Shown: positions 24,972-34,158, counted from the first letter of the stretch. The stretch: DNA of 64,000 bases from SZUA-35 sp965530755 (GCA_965530755.1 CBESNA010000020.1:1-64000); one strand, 5' to 3'. Notes: generated by a model from the sequence alone, not told the origin. Made by a program: numbers and translations.

Positions 24972-25933
24972 GCACACTCCTCGTCGATCATCTCGAGGTA
25001 CCACTGCTGCAGCGCCTCGACGATCGGGCCACGTTGGCCGCTTCCGATCACCCGGCCGTCCACCTCGGTGACCGGGGCGATGCCGGCGAACGTTCCGGTG
25101 ACGAAGGCCTCGTCTGCTCCGTAGACCTCGGTGAGGCTGAAGTTCTTCTGGTGCCCCGTGATCCCGAGTTCGGCGCCTCTGCGGTCGCACAGTCGGATCA
25201 CGTTGCGTCTGGTGATGCCGGGCATGCAGTAGTCGCCGGTCGAGGTCCACACCTCGACCGGCCCGGGCGCATCGGGCGTGCCGGGTCCGTCCGGTCGGCG
25301 GACGATGAAGAAGTGCGTCGAGTTGCAGGTGGCGACGAATCCCTGCGGATCGAGCATCAGGCCCTCATCCGCCCCTGCCTTCGTCGCCTGGATGCACGCA
25401 CTGATGCAATTGAGTTTCGAGTGCGAGTTCCATTTCGGATCCTGCACGTCCGGTCGCCCGCGTCGTGTGGAGACTGTGGCCAGCCGAACACCCTCGGTCA
25501 GGGTCTCGGGTCTGGCCTCCTTGTATTCGGGGATGATGACGATCGTCGGTGCAGTGATGGTGAAACGCGGGTCCTGGTACGGCGTCGACTTCACACCGCG
25601 CGTCACCATCAGACGAATGTGCACACCGTCGGCCGACGCCATGTCGTTTGCCTCGAGCGTGTCGTTGATCATGGCGGCAAGCTGGTCGGCGGTCTTGCCG
25701 ATGTCCATGTCGAGACTCTTCGCCCCCTCGAACAGGCGGCGCAGGTGATCGTCGATGAACGCGAGCTTGCCGTTGTGGACTCGGATGCCCTCCCAGACGC
25801 CGTCGCCCAGCATGAAGCCGCTGTCGAACACCGAGACGGTCGCCTCGGCCCTCGGCCGCTGCTCTCCGTTGATGCCGATCATGATCGAATCGTTGCGAGA
25901 ATCGTGGTCGTAGTCGTGGGTGCCGTGGGCCAT
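24968..25933 (-). CDS. class IV aminotransferase, branched-chain type
   Basis: 321 residues from ATG 25933. The open frame continues upstream to 26152, but TACGGT placed 6 nt before this ATG marks a leaderless start. FDSGFMLGDGVWEGIRVHNG is the N-terminal substrate loop, the Schiff-base lysine lies in KWNSHSKLNCISACIQA, and GFVATCNSTHFFIV takes the place of the usual E-x-T-x-x-N phosphate region, with T-C-N. The absence of the usual glutamate there is notable. First gene of the four-gene unit, translationally coupled to the sulfotransferase-like gene. Amino-donor and acceptor unknown. Confidence 0.82.
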   Translation of the reverse strand: MAHGTHDYDHDSRNDSIMIGINGEQRPRAEATVSVFDSGFMLGDGVWEGIRVHNGKLAFIDDHLRRLFEGAKSLDMDIGKTADQLAAMINDTLEANDMASADGVHIRLMVTRGVKSTPYQDPRFTITAPTIVIIPEYKEARPETLTEGVRLATVSTRRGRPDVQDPKWNSHSKLNCISACIQATKAGADEGLMLDPQGFVATCNSTHFFIVRRPDGPGTPDAPGPVEVWTSTGDYCMPGITRRNVIRLCDRRGAELGITGHQKNFSLTEVYGADEAFVTGTFAGIAPVTEVDGRVIGSGQRGPIVEALQQWYLEMIDEECA

Positions 25934-25939
25934 TCGCAG

Positions 25940-25945
25940 ACCGTA
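25940..25945 (-). promoter_or_regulatory. -10 element of leaderless aminotransferase operon transcript
   Basis: On the minus strand TACGGT is followed by six bases and the ATG at 25933. It supports this start over the upstream extension of the frame. Confidence 0.5.
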
Positions 25946-26006
25946 ATCCAGTCCTCCCAGATCTTTGGCAAGATGGCACAGGTGATCCTCACATGAACGA
26001 GCCGAG

Positions 26007-27623
26007 ATGAAGCCCTGGGAGGCGCCCGTTCGGGTCACGCAGCTGACGGGCAGCCAACGGGTGGATCTGCGACCCCAAGCTCTTCGCCAACGGATGTCTC
26101 CGATCAAACCGAGCTGGGGCGACCTCGTCGCGGGGCTGAGCGTGTTCCTCATACTGATCCCCCAAGGGCTGGCCTACGCAGAGCTCGCCGGGCTGCCCAG
26201 CCACCTCGGGCTGCTGGCCGGCACCGTGCCGCCCCTCGTTGCCGCACTGTTCGTGTCGTCCCCGTACCTCCAGACCGGTCCGACCGCGCTGACCGCCCTG
26301 CTCGTGCTCGGGCCGCTCAGCCAGCTCGCCCAGCCAGGGTCGGCGTCATACCTCGAACTCGCTGCGCTGTTGGCACTGCTGGTCGGGATCGCCCGGTTGG
26401 TCTTCGGTGTCCTCCGGCTCGGGATCATGGCCTATTTCGTGTCGCAACCCGTGTTGATCGGCTTCACGACGGGTGCTGCCCTTCTGATCGCCGGGACACA
26501 GGTACCCACTGCTCTCGGTGTGTCCGTGTCGCGGACAGCGCAGGACGGCACGACCCGCTCGGTGATGGCACGAGCGTTCGACGCCATCGACGATCCGTCG
26601 ATGTGGAACTCGCGTTCCATCACCATCGCTGCAATCACGCTTGCTCTCACCCTGGGACTACGGCGCGTGCACAAACTCTTCCCGAGTGTCCTCGTCGCCG
26701 TCGCTGTGGCGTGGGCCCTCGACGCCATCACAGGCGGCTCCGCTGACCACATCGGCGCGATCCCCAACGACCTGCCGTCGGTCTCGTTCGATCTTCCGTA
26801 CGGACGCACCGGCGACCTGCTGTTGCCGGCCCTGCTGATCGCGATGGTCGGGTTCGTCGAGCCCGCATCGATCTGTCGCACGTACGCAACAGCGAAACGC
26901 GAGCGTTGGAGCGCCAATCAGGAGTTCATCAGCCAGGGCGCCGCGAACGTGGCTGCGGCTGTCACTGGCACTTTCCCGGTGGGTGGCTCGTTCGGCCGGA
27001 GCTCGCTCAATGAGCGGGCCGGTGCGACCAGCCGTTGGTCCGGCGCGATCACCGGCCTGACCATGCTCGCCTTCCTCCCCTTCGCCGGCGTCCTCGAAAC
27101 CATCCCGCGAGCCGCCCTCGCTGCGGTGGTCGTCAGCGCCGCGGTCAGCCTCGTGCGTCTCGATCGGATCGCCGCAATGTGGGAGTGGAGCAAGCCGCAG
27201 TCAGCGACGGCCGTCGCGACGCTCGGCTTCACGCTTGCGCTCGATCCGCGCATCGATCACGCCATCGAGTTCGGCATCATCCTCTCGGTTGCCGTGCACC
27301 TGTGGCGTGAGATGCAGGTGTTCGTGTCGGTCGACCAGACCGACGAGGCGACGCTGCGAATCGTCCCCCACGGCGTGATGTGGTTCGGGTCGACGAACAA
27401 GATCATGGAGCACATCCTGGCGGTGCTCGCAGATCGGCCGGACGTGACCAAACTGGTGGTGAGTCTCGACGGCGTCGGGCGCCTCGACCTCACCGCAGCC
27501 ATCGAGATGGCAGACCTGGCCATCGACCAACGCGCGAACGGGATCGAGGTCGAGTTCGAGTCCATTCCTCCCCACGCACAACGCCTGTTCGACTCGCTCC
27601 TCAAAGACAAACCGGATCGCTGA
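26007..27623 (+). CDS. SulP family anion permease with STAS domain
   Basis: 538 residues from ATG 26007 (ATG 26094 is an alternative). About twelve hydrophobic segments cover residues 35-430, beginning with the SulP signature DLVAGLSVFLILIPQGLAYA and AELAGLPSHLGLLAGTVPPL, followed by FVSSPYLQTGPTALTALLVLG. A cytoplasmic STAS domain occupies about 440-535 (LRIVPHGVMWFGSTNKIMEH onwards, with VVSLDGVGRLDLTAAIEMAD). SulP proteins move sulfate, bicarbonate or dicarboxylates; the substrate cannot be read from sequence. The sulfotransferase-like gene nearby makes sulfate attractive but this is inference. Followed after 6 bp by the PhoD gene. Confidence 0.9.
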   Translation: MKPWEAPVRVTQLTGSQRVDLRPQALRQRMSPIKPSWGDLVAGLSVFLILIPQGLAYAELAGLPSHLGLLAGTVPPLVAALFVSSPYLQTGPTALTALLVLGPLSQLAQPGSASYLELAALLALLVGIARLVFGVLRLGIMAYFVSQPVLIGFTTGAALLIAGTQVPTALGVSVSRTAQDGTTRSVMARAFDAIDDPSMWNSRSITIAAITLALTLGLRRVHKLFPSVLVAVAVAWALDAITGGSADHIGAIPNDLPSVSFDLPYGRTGDLLLPALLIAMVGFVEPASICRTYATAKRERWSANQEFISQGAANVAAAVTGTFPVGGSFGRSSLNERAGATSRWSGAITGLTMLAFLPFAGVLETIPRAALAAVVVSAAVSLVRLDRIAAMWEWSKPQSATAVATLGFTLALDPRIDHAIEFGIILSVAVHLWREMQVFVSVDQTDEATLRIVPHGVMWFGSTNKIMEHILAVLADRPDVTKLVVSLDGVGRLDLTAAIEMADLAIDQRANGIEVEFESIPPHAQRLFDSLLKDKPDR

Positions 27624-27629
27624 CCATCC

Positions 27630-29087
27630 ATGAAGCGACGATCATTCCTGGGAGTCGGGTTCGCTTCGTTCCTGGCTGCGTGCAGCCGAGCCGACGAACC
27701 CGCCGCCAACGACACCACGACCGCATCGAGCGAAACCGTGTCGCCCTCGTCCGTGACACAGCCGACCCAACCGGCCACCAGCGTCGCCTCGACCGTCGAG
27801 CCAACACCACCCGGCGTCGATCCGCTGACCCCTCCCCCGGTCGTCCTCCCGGAGGACGCCTTCGCCCTCGGTGTCGCATCTGGCGAACCGGACGACCGAT
27901 CGGTGGTGGTCTGGACCCGCCTGCTGGGCGCAACGGACGAGTCGGTGCCGATCGTGTGGGAGCTCTCGGCCTCCGAGGTCTTCGAGGGGCTGGTGGCGAC
28001 AGGGGTCGTGGCTGTCGAGGCGGTTCACGCCCATTCGGTTCGCGTGGTGGCCACCGGGCTCGAACCGGCGAGCCACTACTGGTATCGGTTCCTTGCCGGC
28101 GACCTGGTGTCGCCGAAGGGCCGCACACGAACCATGCCGGCCATGGGCGACAAGCAACCGATCGCCCTGGGTGTCAGCTCGTGCCAAGCTCGCAGTGACG
28201 GTGCGTGGGCCGCCCACCGAGACCTGGCAACCGCTCGGGTCGACGCCGTGCTGTGGCTCGGCGACTACATCTACGGCGAGTATCGCAACCTGGCCGAGTA
28301 TCGGGCTGCCTACGTCACGTACCGGAGCGACCCGCTGCTGCAGCGGTGTCACGCGGCGCACCCCTGGTTCGTCTTCACAGACGATCACGAAGTCAGGAAC
28401 GACTACGACGCATCTGTCGACCCGAAGCGCCGGGGTGCTGCACTCAAAGCGTGGTGGGAGCACATTCCAACGAGACTCCCACCGCCGGACGAGAGCGGGC
28501 ATCTCCGGATTCACCGCTCCTTCGATCTCGGCGGCGTTGCTCGCGTCGTCGGCCTCGACGTTCGGCAGTACGCAGACGACACCCAGCTGTTCGGCGATGA
28601 GCAGTGGGCGGCCGTCGGATCCGATCTCGATCACGGAGCGAGTCGAACGATCGTCGCCAGTCCCGTGCTGATGAGCGGCGTTCGCGACCTCGACGGCAAG
28701 CCGCTCCTCCCGTACTCCATCGACGCCTATCCGCACGAACGTTCGAGAATGGCCGCTGCGTTGGCTGCCGCTCCGAAACCGCTCATCGTCTCCGGAGATC
28801 TCCACACAACGCTGGTCGCCGACTTCTCCGCCGATCCGCTCGACCGACTCGAAACACCGGTGGCTGTCGAGATAATGGCTCCCGCCATCAGCTCCGCATT
28901 CCCGGAGCAGTACGCCGACCTCGCTCCGTTTCTCCCGTTGGTGAACCCGCAGCTGCGAGAGGTCACCGTGGCCAACGGTTGGCTGAAGTTGGATGTCTCG
29001 GAGGTTCGCGTCGATGCGGAGTTCCACCTGGTCGACGATGTCAAGGACCCCGACAGTGCGATCACCACTCGAATCGTCACCCTCTGA
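27630..29087 (+). CDS. phoD: PhoD-like phosphodiesterase/alkaline phosphatase (lipoprotein)
   Basis: 485 residues. The N-terminus MKRRSFLGVGFASFLAACSR has two arginines and lipobox LAAC, so it is exported, perhaps folded through the Tat route, and lipid-anchored. A Ser/Thr/Pro-rich linker covers about 20-70. The PhoD domain follows: FALGVASGEPDDRSVVVWTR, SCQARSDGAWAA, VLWLGDYIYGEY (metal-binding D, Y), FVFTDDHEVRNDY and VSGDLHTTLVADF. PhoD enzymes use calcium and iron to release phosphate from mono- and diesters. It follows the SulP gene by 6 bp and is probably co-transcribed. No Pho box was recognised. Confidence 0.88.
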   Translation: MKRRSFLGVGFASFLAACSRADEPAANDTTTASSETVSPSSVTQPTQPATSVASTVEPTPPGVDPLTPPPVVLPEDAFALGVASGEPDDRSVVVWTRLLGATDESVPIVWELSASEVFEGLVATGVVAVEAVHAHSVRVVATGLEPASHYWYRFLAGDLVSPKGRTRTMPAMGDKQPIALGVSSCQARSDGAWAAHRDLATARVDAVLWLGDYIYGEYRNLAEYRAAYVTYRSDPLLQRCHAAHPWFVFTDDHEVRNDYDASVDPKRRGAALKAWWEHIPTRLPPPDESGHLRIHRSFDLGGVARVVGLDVRQYADDTQLFGDEQWAAVGSDLDHGASRTIVASPVLMSGVRDLDGKPLLPYSIDAYPHERSRMAAALAAAPKPLIVSGDLHTTLVADFSADPLDRLETPVAVEIMAPAISSAFPEQYADLAPFLPLVNPQLREVTVANGWLKLDVSEVRVDAEFHLVDDVKDPDSAITTRIVTL

Positions 29088-29119
29088 CTTGCCGGGGCCT
29101 CAGGGGGTACAGCTCGCCT

Positions 29120-30619
29120 TCAGCGGTGCAACTCGGGATTGCCCTGGCGTACGCGAGTTCGGACCGTGAACACGCTGTCGCCCGCCAGCACGCCGCCACG
29201 AGCGAACAGCCGCCCGAACTGCCAGTTCGAAAGACCGAGCTCTGGACGATCGAGGCAGTACTGCCCGTCGACCCAGCGCGTGAAACCATCGCCAACGAAC
29301 GGCGCATCGATCGTGGACCAGAACTGCTCCTGCTCCGCAGCGTCCTCGGAGATCAACGAGGCCACGAAACGAGGAGATTGCCGGTTGAACAGCTCGACGG
29401 CCTCGGCCACCGAGTCGACCAGGACCAGCGTGATCTCCGGCGACTCCTCCCACTCCCACTCGTGACCGAGCTGGTCGCGGGCGATCGGTTCGGCGGCCGG
29501 CTCGCCGACCAGGCCTTCGGCTCTCGACACCTGGACCGATCGGGCGAAACGTCCGGCTCCAACCGAATCGGCCGCATCGCCGACGACGTGCAGTTTGGCG
29601 TTGGCGCCGCGATCGGCAGCCGCCCGGTCGAGACCTTCGAGGACGGCCGGGACCAGGCGATCGGCAACGCTGCGAACGACGACGGCGGTGTTGAGCGTGT
29701 TGCACACCTTGCGGTCGAGGGAGGCAGCAACTACATGGGTGAGCCGCTCGGCATCGGCGTGTTCTGAGGCAACGATCCACGCACCGCCGGTGCCGTGGAG
29801 ACTCACCGGCACCCCGGCCTGGCGGGCGACCGATCCGAGTTGAGCAACGGCAGCGCCGCTGCCTCGGGCGACGGCGAGTGCGAGCCTCGCGTCGCTGAAC
29901 ATCGCATGCCCCGCCGACCGAGCCGCGCTGGCGATGAGGGTGGCGGTCCCTGGCGGAAGCCCAGAGCTCGCCAGGGCTGGATCGAGCGCGTGCTCGACGA
30001 TCGCCCTCGCTGTTCCCAGAGCATCGGATCCGATCCGGAAGACCACTGCATTGCCGCTGCGGATCACGCCACACGCGTCGGCGAACACATTGGGACGACC
30101 CTCGAAGACGAACCCGACGACACCGAGCCCTGCCAAGCGCTGCTCGACCGACCAGCCGGTGTGCTCGATGGTCTCGGTCACCCGGTCGCGACTCGATGGC
30201 GTGTTCGCCCACATTCGCAGGCCGGCAATCATGTCGGCCCGCATCGAATCACTCAGCAACAGCCGAGTGGTCGAGCGCCCCTTGGCCCGAGCGGCCGAGA
30301 CATCGAGCTGGTTGGCGACGGCAATGGGAGCAAACGCCTTGTCATCAGCGAGGAGATCGGCAAACCGCGAGTAGAAGTCGGTGACGGCCTCGTCTGACAC
30401 CGTGCCCAACGACAAGAACGCGCGGTGAGCGACGCCGACCGCTTCCTGGGCGAGGTCCCACTCGGAGGCGGGCACGTGGATCAGGTCGCCGGTGTCGTTC
30501 ACGACGACGAGGCGATCCCCATCGACGAACGCAGCGGCGAGCGCCCCAGGAACCTCGGTGGTGCGGTTTCCCCCGAACACGATCGTCTGGCCTGGCTCCA
30601 ACCGCTGCAGCATCCCCAT
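29120..30619 (-). CDS. gamma-glutamyl phosphate reductase-like dehydrogenase with N-terminal extension
   Basis: 499 residues from ATG 30619; alternatives are GTG 30625 and ATG 30613. The C-terminal 400 residues resemble ProA: VGFVFEGRPNVFADACGVIR, then SGNAVVFRIGSDALGTA, and the catalytic cysteine in DRKVCNTLNTAVVV. ProA itself has about 415 residues; here some 80 extra residues (LQRLEPGQTIVFGGNRTTEV, then PGALAAAFVDGDRLVVVNDT and GDLIHVPASEWD) form a small beta-rich domain that recalls the PUA-like end of glutamate kinase. No proB is adjacent. It may make glutamate semialdehyde for proline or reduce another acyl phosphate. CATACT 7 nt before the ATG may be its -10. Divergent from gluQ. Confidence 0.75.
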   Translation of the reverse strand: MGMLQRLEPGQTIVFGGNRTTEVPGALAAAFVDGDRLVVVNDTGDLIHVPASEWDLAQEAVGVAHRAFLSLGTVSDEAVTDFYSRFADLLADDKAFAPIAVANQLDVSAARAKGRSTTRLLLSDSMRADMIAGLRMWANTPSSRDRVTETIEHTGWSVEQRLAGLGVVGFVFEGRPNVFADACGVIRSGNAVVFRIGSDALGTARAIVEHALDPALASSGLPPGTATLIASAARSAGHAMFSDARLALAVARGSGAAVAQLGSVARQAGVPVSLHGTGGAWIVASEHADAERLTHVVAASLDRKVCNTLNTAVVVRSVADRLVPAVLEGLDRAAADRGANAKLHVVGDAADSVGAGRFARSVQVSRAEGLVGEPAAEPIARDQLGHEWEWEESPEITLVLVDSVAEAVELFNRQSPRFVASLISEDAAEQEQFWSTIDAPFVGDGFTRWVDGQYCLDRPELGLSNWQFGRLFARGGVLAGDSVFTVRTRVRQGNPELHR

Positions 30620-30684
30620 CCGCACAAGTATGGCGAGCGCACGAGAAAGCCGGTCGGGCAGCGCCGGAGTAACGTTCGATTGGC

Positions 30685-31641
30685 ATGGAACGCGACGGAC
30701 GTTTTGCCCCGAGCCCAACGGGGCGCCTCCACCTCGGCAATCTGCGTACCGCGCTCCTGGCGTGGCTGTTTGCGCGACAGGACGGCAGCCGTTTCCTTCT
30801 CCGTTTCGAGGACCTCGATTCGGCCGCTGTACGGGTCGAACACTACGAAACACAGGCCGCTGATCTCGTCGCTCTCGGTCTCAAGTGGGATGGGGAAGCC
30901 CATCGCCAGAGCGACCGCATCGACGCATACCGGAGCGCCATCGAGGAGCTCGATCGAGCCGGCCGCCTGTACCGCTGCTTCTGCTCCCGCAAAGACGTCC
31001 GCGAAGCAACGATGGCGCCCAACGGCACAGATTGGAGCGGCACCTACCCCGGGACATGCCGGAACCTCTCCCGAGCCGAACAGGCCAGACGAGCAGCCAC
31101 CGGCCGGCCGCCTGCGCTTCGCTTTCGAGTGGACCCGGTCGGACTCGAGCGATCATTCGAGGATCTGGTCGCGGGACCGTTCTCGTCGAGCGTGGATGAC
31201 TTCGTCGTGCAGCGGAACGACGGAACCCCCGCCTACAACCTCGCCTCGACACTCGACGACGCCGACGAGGCGATCGGGCTCGTGGTGAGAGCGGACGACC
31301 TGCTCGAGTCGACCCCTCGCCAGCTGCTGCTGCTCGAGGCCATGGGACGTCCTGTCCCCGCATATGCCCATGTGCCGCTCGTGCTCAATCACGACGGCGA
31401 GCGTCTGGCCAAACGCGACGGCGCGGTCACCCTGGCCGACCGCATCGATCTCGGTCAGTCAGCGGAGGAGGTGCGATCGATCCTCGCTGTCAGTCTCGGC
31501 CTGTGCGAGGCGGGCGAGCAGCCCGATCTGAGCACCCTCCTGGAACGTTTCGACCCGGCCACCCTGCCGACCAAGCCGTGGTCGATCCCCGCTGAGGCGA
31601 TCGAACAGCCTGACATCGGCCTCGGGTCACCGGCGAGCTGA
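30685..31641 (+). CDS. gluQ: glutamyl-Q tRNA(Asp) synthetase
   Basis: 318 residues, the length of GluQ enzymes that lack the anticodon-binding domain of GluRS. It attaches glutamate to queuosine in the anticodon of tRNA(Asp). FAPSPTGRLHLGNLRTALLA contains the HIGH-type motif, zinc ligands are C98, C100 (YRCFCS), Y121 and C125 (TYPGTC), and LAKRDGAV takes the KMSKS place. RFEDLDSAAVR is typical of the family. No queuosine synthesis gene is in the window, so queuine salvage or genes elsewhere must supply the substrate. The upstream start is preceded by TAACGT 9 nt away. Confidence 0.9.
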   Translation: MERDGRFAPSPTGRLHLGNLRTALLAWLFARQDGSRFLLRFEDLDSAAVRVEHYETQAADLVALGLKWDGEAHRQSDRIDAYRSAIEELDRAGRLYRCFCSRKDVREATMAPNGTDWSGTYPGTCRNLSRAEQARRAATGRPPALRFRVDPVGLERSFEDLVAGPFSSSVDDFVVQRNDGTPAYNLASTLDDADEAIGLVVRADDLLESTPRQLLLLEAMGRPVPAYAHVPLVLNHDGERLAKRDGAVTLADRIDLGQSAEEVRSILAVSLGLCEAGEQPDLSTLLERFDPATLPTKPWSIPAEAIEQPDIGLGSPAS

Positions 31642-31652
31642 CCAGCAATTGT

Positions 31653-32285
31653 TCAGCGCCGATTCCACTCGTCCGGATCGCGGCCAAGCTCTTTCAGGCG
31701 GTCAACGGCCCAGACGGGGACCTCCAACGATTCGCCGTTACGGAGCGACACGACCTGCTCGCCGTCCTCGGCCCAGATGTGGCAGGTGTTCAGGTTGAAC
31801 GACATCGCCCGTTTCCGGCCTTCGTCGTCGTCGACGCCGGCATCAGAACCGGCTCGGCTGCCGCCGGTCATGGACCACATCGACTGGATGGCCACCGGCG
31901 CCATCGCCTGGAGGAGCGCACCGATGTGGGTGCAGCCGCTCGGCCCGCCGAACAGATTCTTCACATTGCGGGAGAACCCGCGAGCGATCGACAGACCGAC
32001 GAGCTGCTGATAGTCGGGCTCGATTCGATTGCAGTTCGTGTGCGGCGTGACGTTCATCGTGACGTCTGCGGCGACGATCTCGAGCGTCGGGAACACCAAC
32101 GTCAGGTCGACCACCATGTGATGGACACTGAGAGGTTCCGGGTCGTCCGGAAAGTAGATGCCAGGCGGCTTCTGATCGTGAACGATGCCGCGCAGCATCA
32201 GCCGATCGGCTGCCAATCGGTAGGCGTGGACGTCGTAGGACCGGTGGTGGAGGAGCACACCATCGGGTTCGGGAGGCACATGCAT
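31653..32285 (-). CDS. DUF2889 family protein
   Basis: 210 residues. Conserved features of DUF2889 are visible: YDVHAYRLAADRLMLRGIVH, SVHHMVVDLTLVFPTLEIVA, PHTNCNRIEPDYQQLVGLSI and NLFGGPSGCTHIGALLQAMA. The CTH and NC motifs could bind a metal. The family is uncharacterised and often linked to aromatic or steroid catabolism clusters; here the neighbours (gluQ, DUF445) give no hint. No signal or membrane segment. Convergent with gluQ, 11 bp apart. Confidence 0.8.
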   Translation of the reverse strand: MHVPPEPDGVLLHHRSYDVHAYRLAADRLMLRGIVHDQKPPGIYFPDDPEPLSVHHMVVDLTLVFPTLEIVAADVTMNVTPHTNCNRIEPDYQQLVGLSIARGFSRNVKNLFGGPSGCTHIGALLQAMAPVAIQSMWSMTGGSRAGSDAGVDDDEGRKRAMSFNLNTCHIWAEDGEQVVSLRNGESLEVPVWAVDRLKELGRDPDEWNRR

Positions 32286-32363
32286 CTGCGCCAGGTAAGC
32301 GGACGGTTGCCCGTTTCACCAATCGAGCTCGACCCTTGGGGGGCGACCCGCCGTGACCCAGAC

Positions 32364-33662
32364 TCAGAAGACCAGCTCGGAGATCGTGTAGATCAACAGA
32401 CCCGCCAGCCCTCCGACGATCGTGCCGTTGATCCGGATGAACTGGAGGTCGCGCCCGACCTGGAGCTCGATGCGGTCGCTGGTTTCATCGGTGTCCCATC
32501 GTTGGACCGTGTGGGCGATCAGATCGGCAACCTCACCGCGGAACTGCTCTGCCACATAGCCAGTGGCTCCGACGATCCAGCTGTCGATCTTGGCCTGTAA
32601 GACCGGGTCGCCCTCGATCGACGAGCCTGCCTCCTGGAGGGCTGTCTCGAGTTGGATCCGGAAGGGCGAGGTCGGGTCGTCGGCAGCCTCGAGAAGGGCG
32701 AGCTTGACCCTGCTCCAGAGGGATTCGGACCATCGCCGCACCTCGGGATGGTCGAGCAAGTCGTCTTTGATTGCCTCGCCTCGTGCCAACATTTCGTCAC
32801 TCTCTTTGAGCTGGGCGGCGAACTCCAGCGTCCGCTCGTCGAGCTGGTGACGAAGCTGATGGTCACGGTCTCGGGCGACCTCGTCGATGAAGCGGGAAAC
32901 GGCGAGGTAGATCTTCTCGAACACCCGATCGTCGATGGGCTCCGGCACCCACCACGGGGACTCTGTGGCAAGACGCTCGCGGAACACGATTCGGTTCTCG
33001 TCAAGGAACGACGCAACACCGGCCAGCGTTGCTTCGAGCAGGACCTGGTGGTGTTGGCCGTCGATGGCCACGTCGACGGCCTTACCGACGATGGGAGCAA
33101 CGGGCACGCTGCGGATCCGATTGGCGATGACCTGCTCCAGCCCTTTCTGCACGACGTCGTCACGCAGGACCTCGGTGACGCCACGAACGACGGCCGCACT
33201 TTGATCACCGATCGACCGGGCATTGTCGGCATCGGCCAGCCAACCGCCGACTCGCCTCCCGAGCTCGGCGTGTTCGAGGCGATCGGCGACGACCTCGCGA
33301 GTCAGGAAATTGTCCCGGACGAATCCGCCGAGGCTGGCTCCGATCTGGTCCTTGCGCTTCTTGATGATCGCCGTGTGAGGGATGGGCAGACCGAGCGGAT
33401 GCTTGAAGAGCGCCGTCACGGCGAACCAGTCGGCGATCGCACCGACCATCGCTGCCTCGGCGGTGGCCCGGACATATCCGGCCCATCCGTGATCCTCCTG
33501 CGCCCAACGGGCGAACACGAACACGATGGCGGCCACGACCAGCAGCGCAGTGGCGACTGCCTTCATTCGCCGAAGCTCGACGCGGCGCTTGGCGTCGTCC
33601 TCGGAGTCGACCAGACCTCGGTCAGAAGGGCCAGTGTTGGAAGGCACAGAGGGGGCGGTCAC
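32364..33662 (-). CDS. DUF445 family membrane-associated protein
   Basis: 432 residues from GTG 33662. One N-terminal membrane helix (AVATALLVVAAIVFVFARW, about 35-53) is followed by the DUF445 hallmark AAMVGAIADWFAVTALFKHP and a long helical region with FVRDNFLTREVVADRL; a second helix (INGTIVGGLAGLLIYTISEL) lies at the very C-terminus. The long helical middle is probably coiled. Proteins of this YjiN-like family sit in the cell envelope; their function is unknown. GACACT 7 nt before the GTG is a possible -10. Confidence 0.83.
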   Translation of the reverse strand: MTAPSVPSNTGPSDRGLVDSEDDAKRRVELRRMKAVATALLVVAAIVFVFARWAQEDHGWAGYVRATAEAAMVGAIADWFAVTALFKHPLGLPIPHTAIIKKRKDQIGASLGGFVRDNFLTREVVADRLEHAELGRRVGGWLADADNARSIGDQSAAVVRGVTEVLRDDVVQKGLEQVIANRIRSVPVAPIVGKAVDVAIDGQHHQVLLEATLAGVASFLDENRIVFRERLATESPWWVPEPIDDRVFEKIYLAVSRFIDEVARDRDHQLRHQLDERTLEFAAQLKESDEMLARGEAIKDDLLDHPEVRRWSESLWSRVKLALLEAADDPTSPFRIQLETALQEAGSSIEGDPVLQAKIDSWIVGATGYVAEQFRGEVADLIAHTVQRWDTDETSDRIELQVGRDLQFIRINGTIVGGLAGLLIYTISELVF

Positions 33663-33708
33663 GATCGGCAGTGTCTCAGGCAGGTTGCCGGCTCACACAC
33701 GTGAGCGT

Positions 33709-34158
33709 TCACACTTGCGGCGGGCGCGGGAACCCGTTGATGGTCCTGAGGATCAGACGCGTGTTCGTCTCTTGGACCCCGAAGTCGTCCTTCAACCGGG
33801 CGAGGAGCTGGTCCAGCTCACCGACATCGGTGGCCGCAATCCGCAGCTGGGTGTCGAACGGCCCGGTGAGGTGCACGGCGTCGACTACGGCAGGAAGTTC
33901 GGCCAGCAGCTCATGGATGCCGCCTGCGTATGTGCCTGCCGCCGGAAAGCGAACATCCACGAGCGCTTGGATCGGCCGACCGGCGGCATCGGGATCGACC
34001 AAGACCGTGAAACCGGAGATCACCCCGGTGGACCGGAGTCGCCGGAGTCGCTCACCGGTTGCGGAGAGGCTCAACGCGATCCGATCCGAGAGTTCGGTAA
34101 GCGACATTCGGCCGTCTGTTTGCAGTTCGACGATGATTCGACGGTCGATCGTATCCAT
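33709..34158 (-). CDS. Lrp/AsnC family transcriptional regulator
   Basis: 149 residues from ATG 34158 (MDTIDRRIIVELQTDGRMSL); an ATG two codons earlier (34164) exists, but TAGAAT lies 8 nt before 34158 and favours it. N-terminal helix-turn-helix (about 1-60: LTELSDRIALSLSATGERLR, RLRSTGVISGFTV) and C-terminal RAM ligand domain (AVDAVHLTGPFDTQLRIAAT). It is divergent from a LysE-type exporter gene, the classic arrangement in which an Lrp-type sensor of an amino acid controls its exporter. Confidence 0.88.
   Translation of the reverse strand: MDTIDRRIIVELQTDGRMSLTELSDRIALSLSATGERLRRLRSTGVISGFTVLVDPDAAGRPIQALVDVRFPAAGTYAGGIHELLAELPAVVDAVHLTGPFDTQLRIAATDVGELDQLLARLKDDFGVQETNTRLILRTINGFPRPPQV

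Noticed and set aside
30685..31641. Full glutamyl-tRNA synthetase (gltX)
   Set aside because: At 318 residues the anticodon-binding domain is missing and the zinc motif is of GluQ type.
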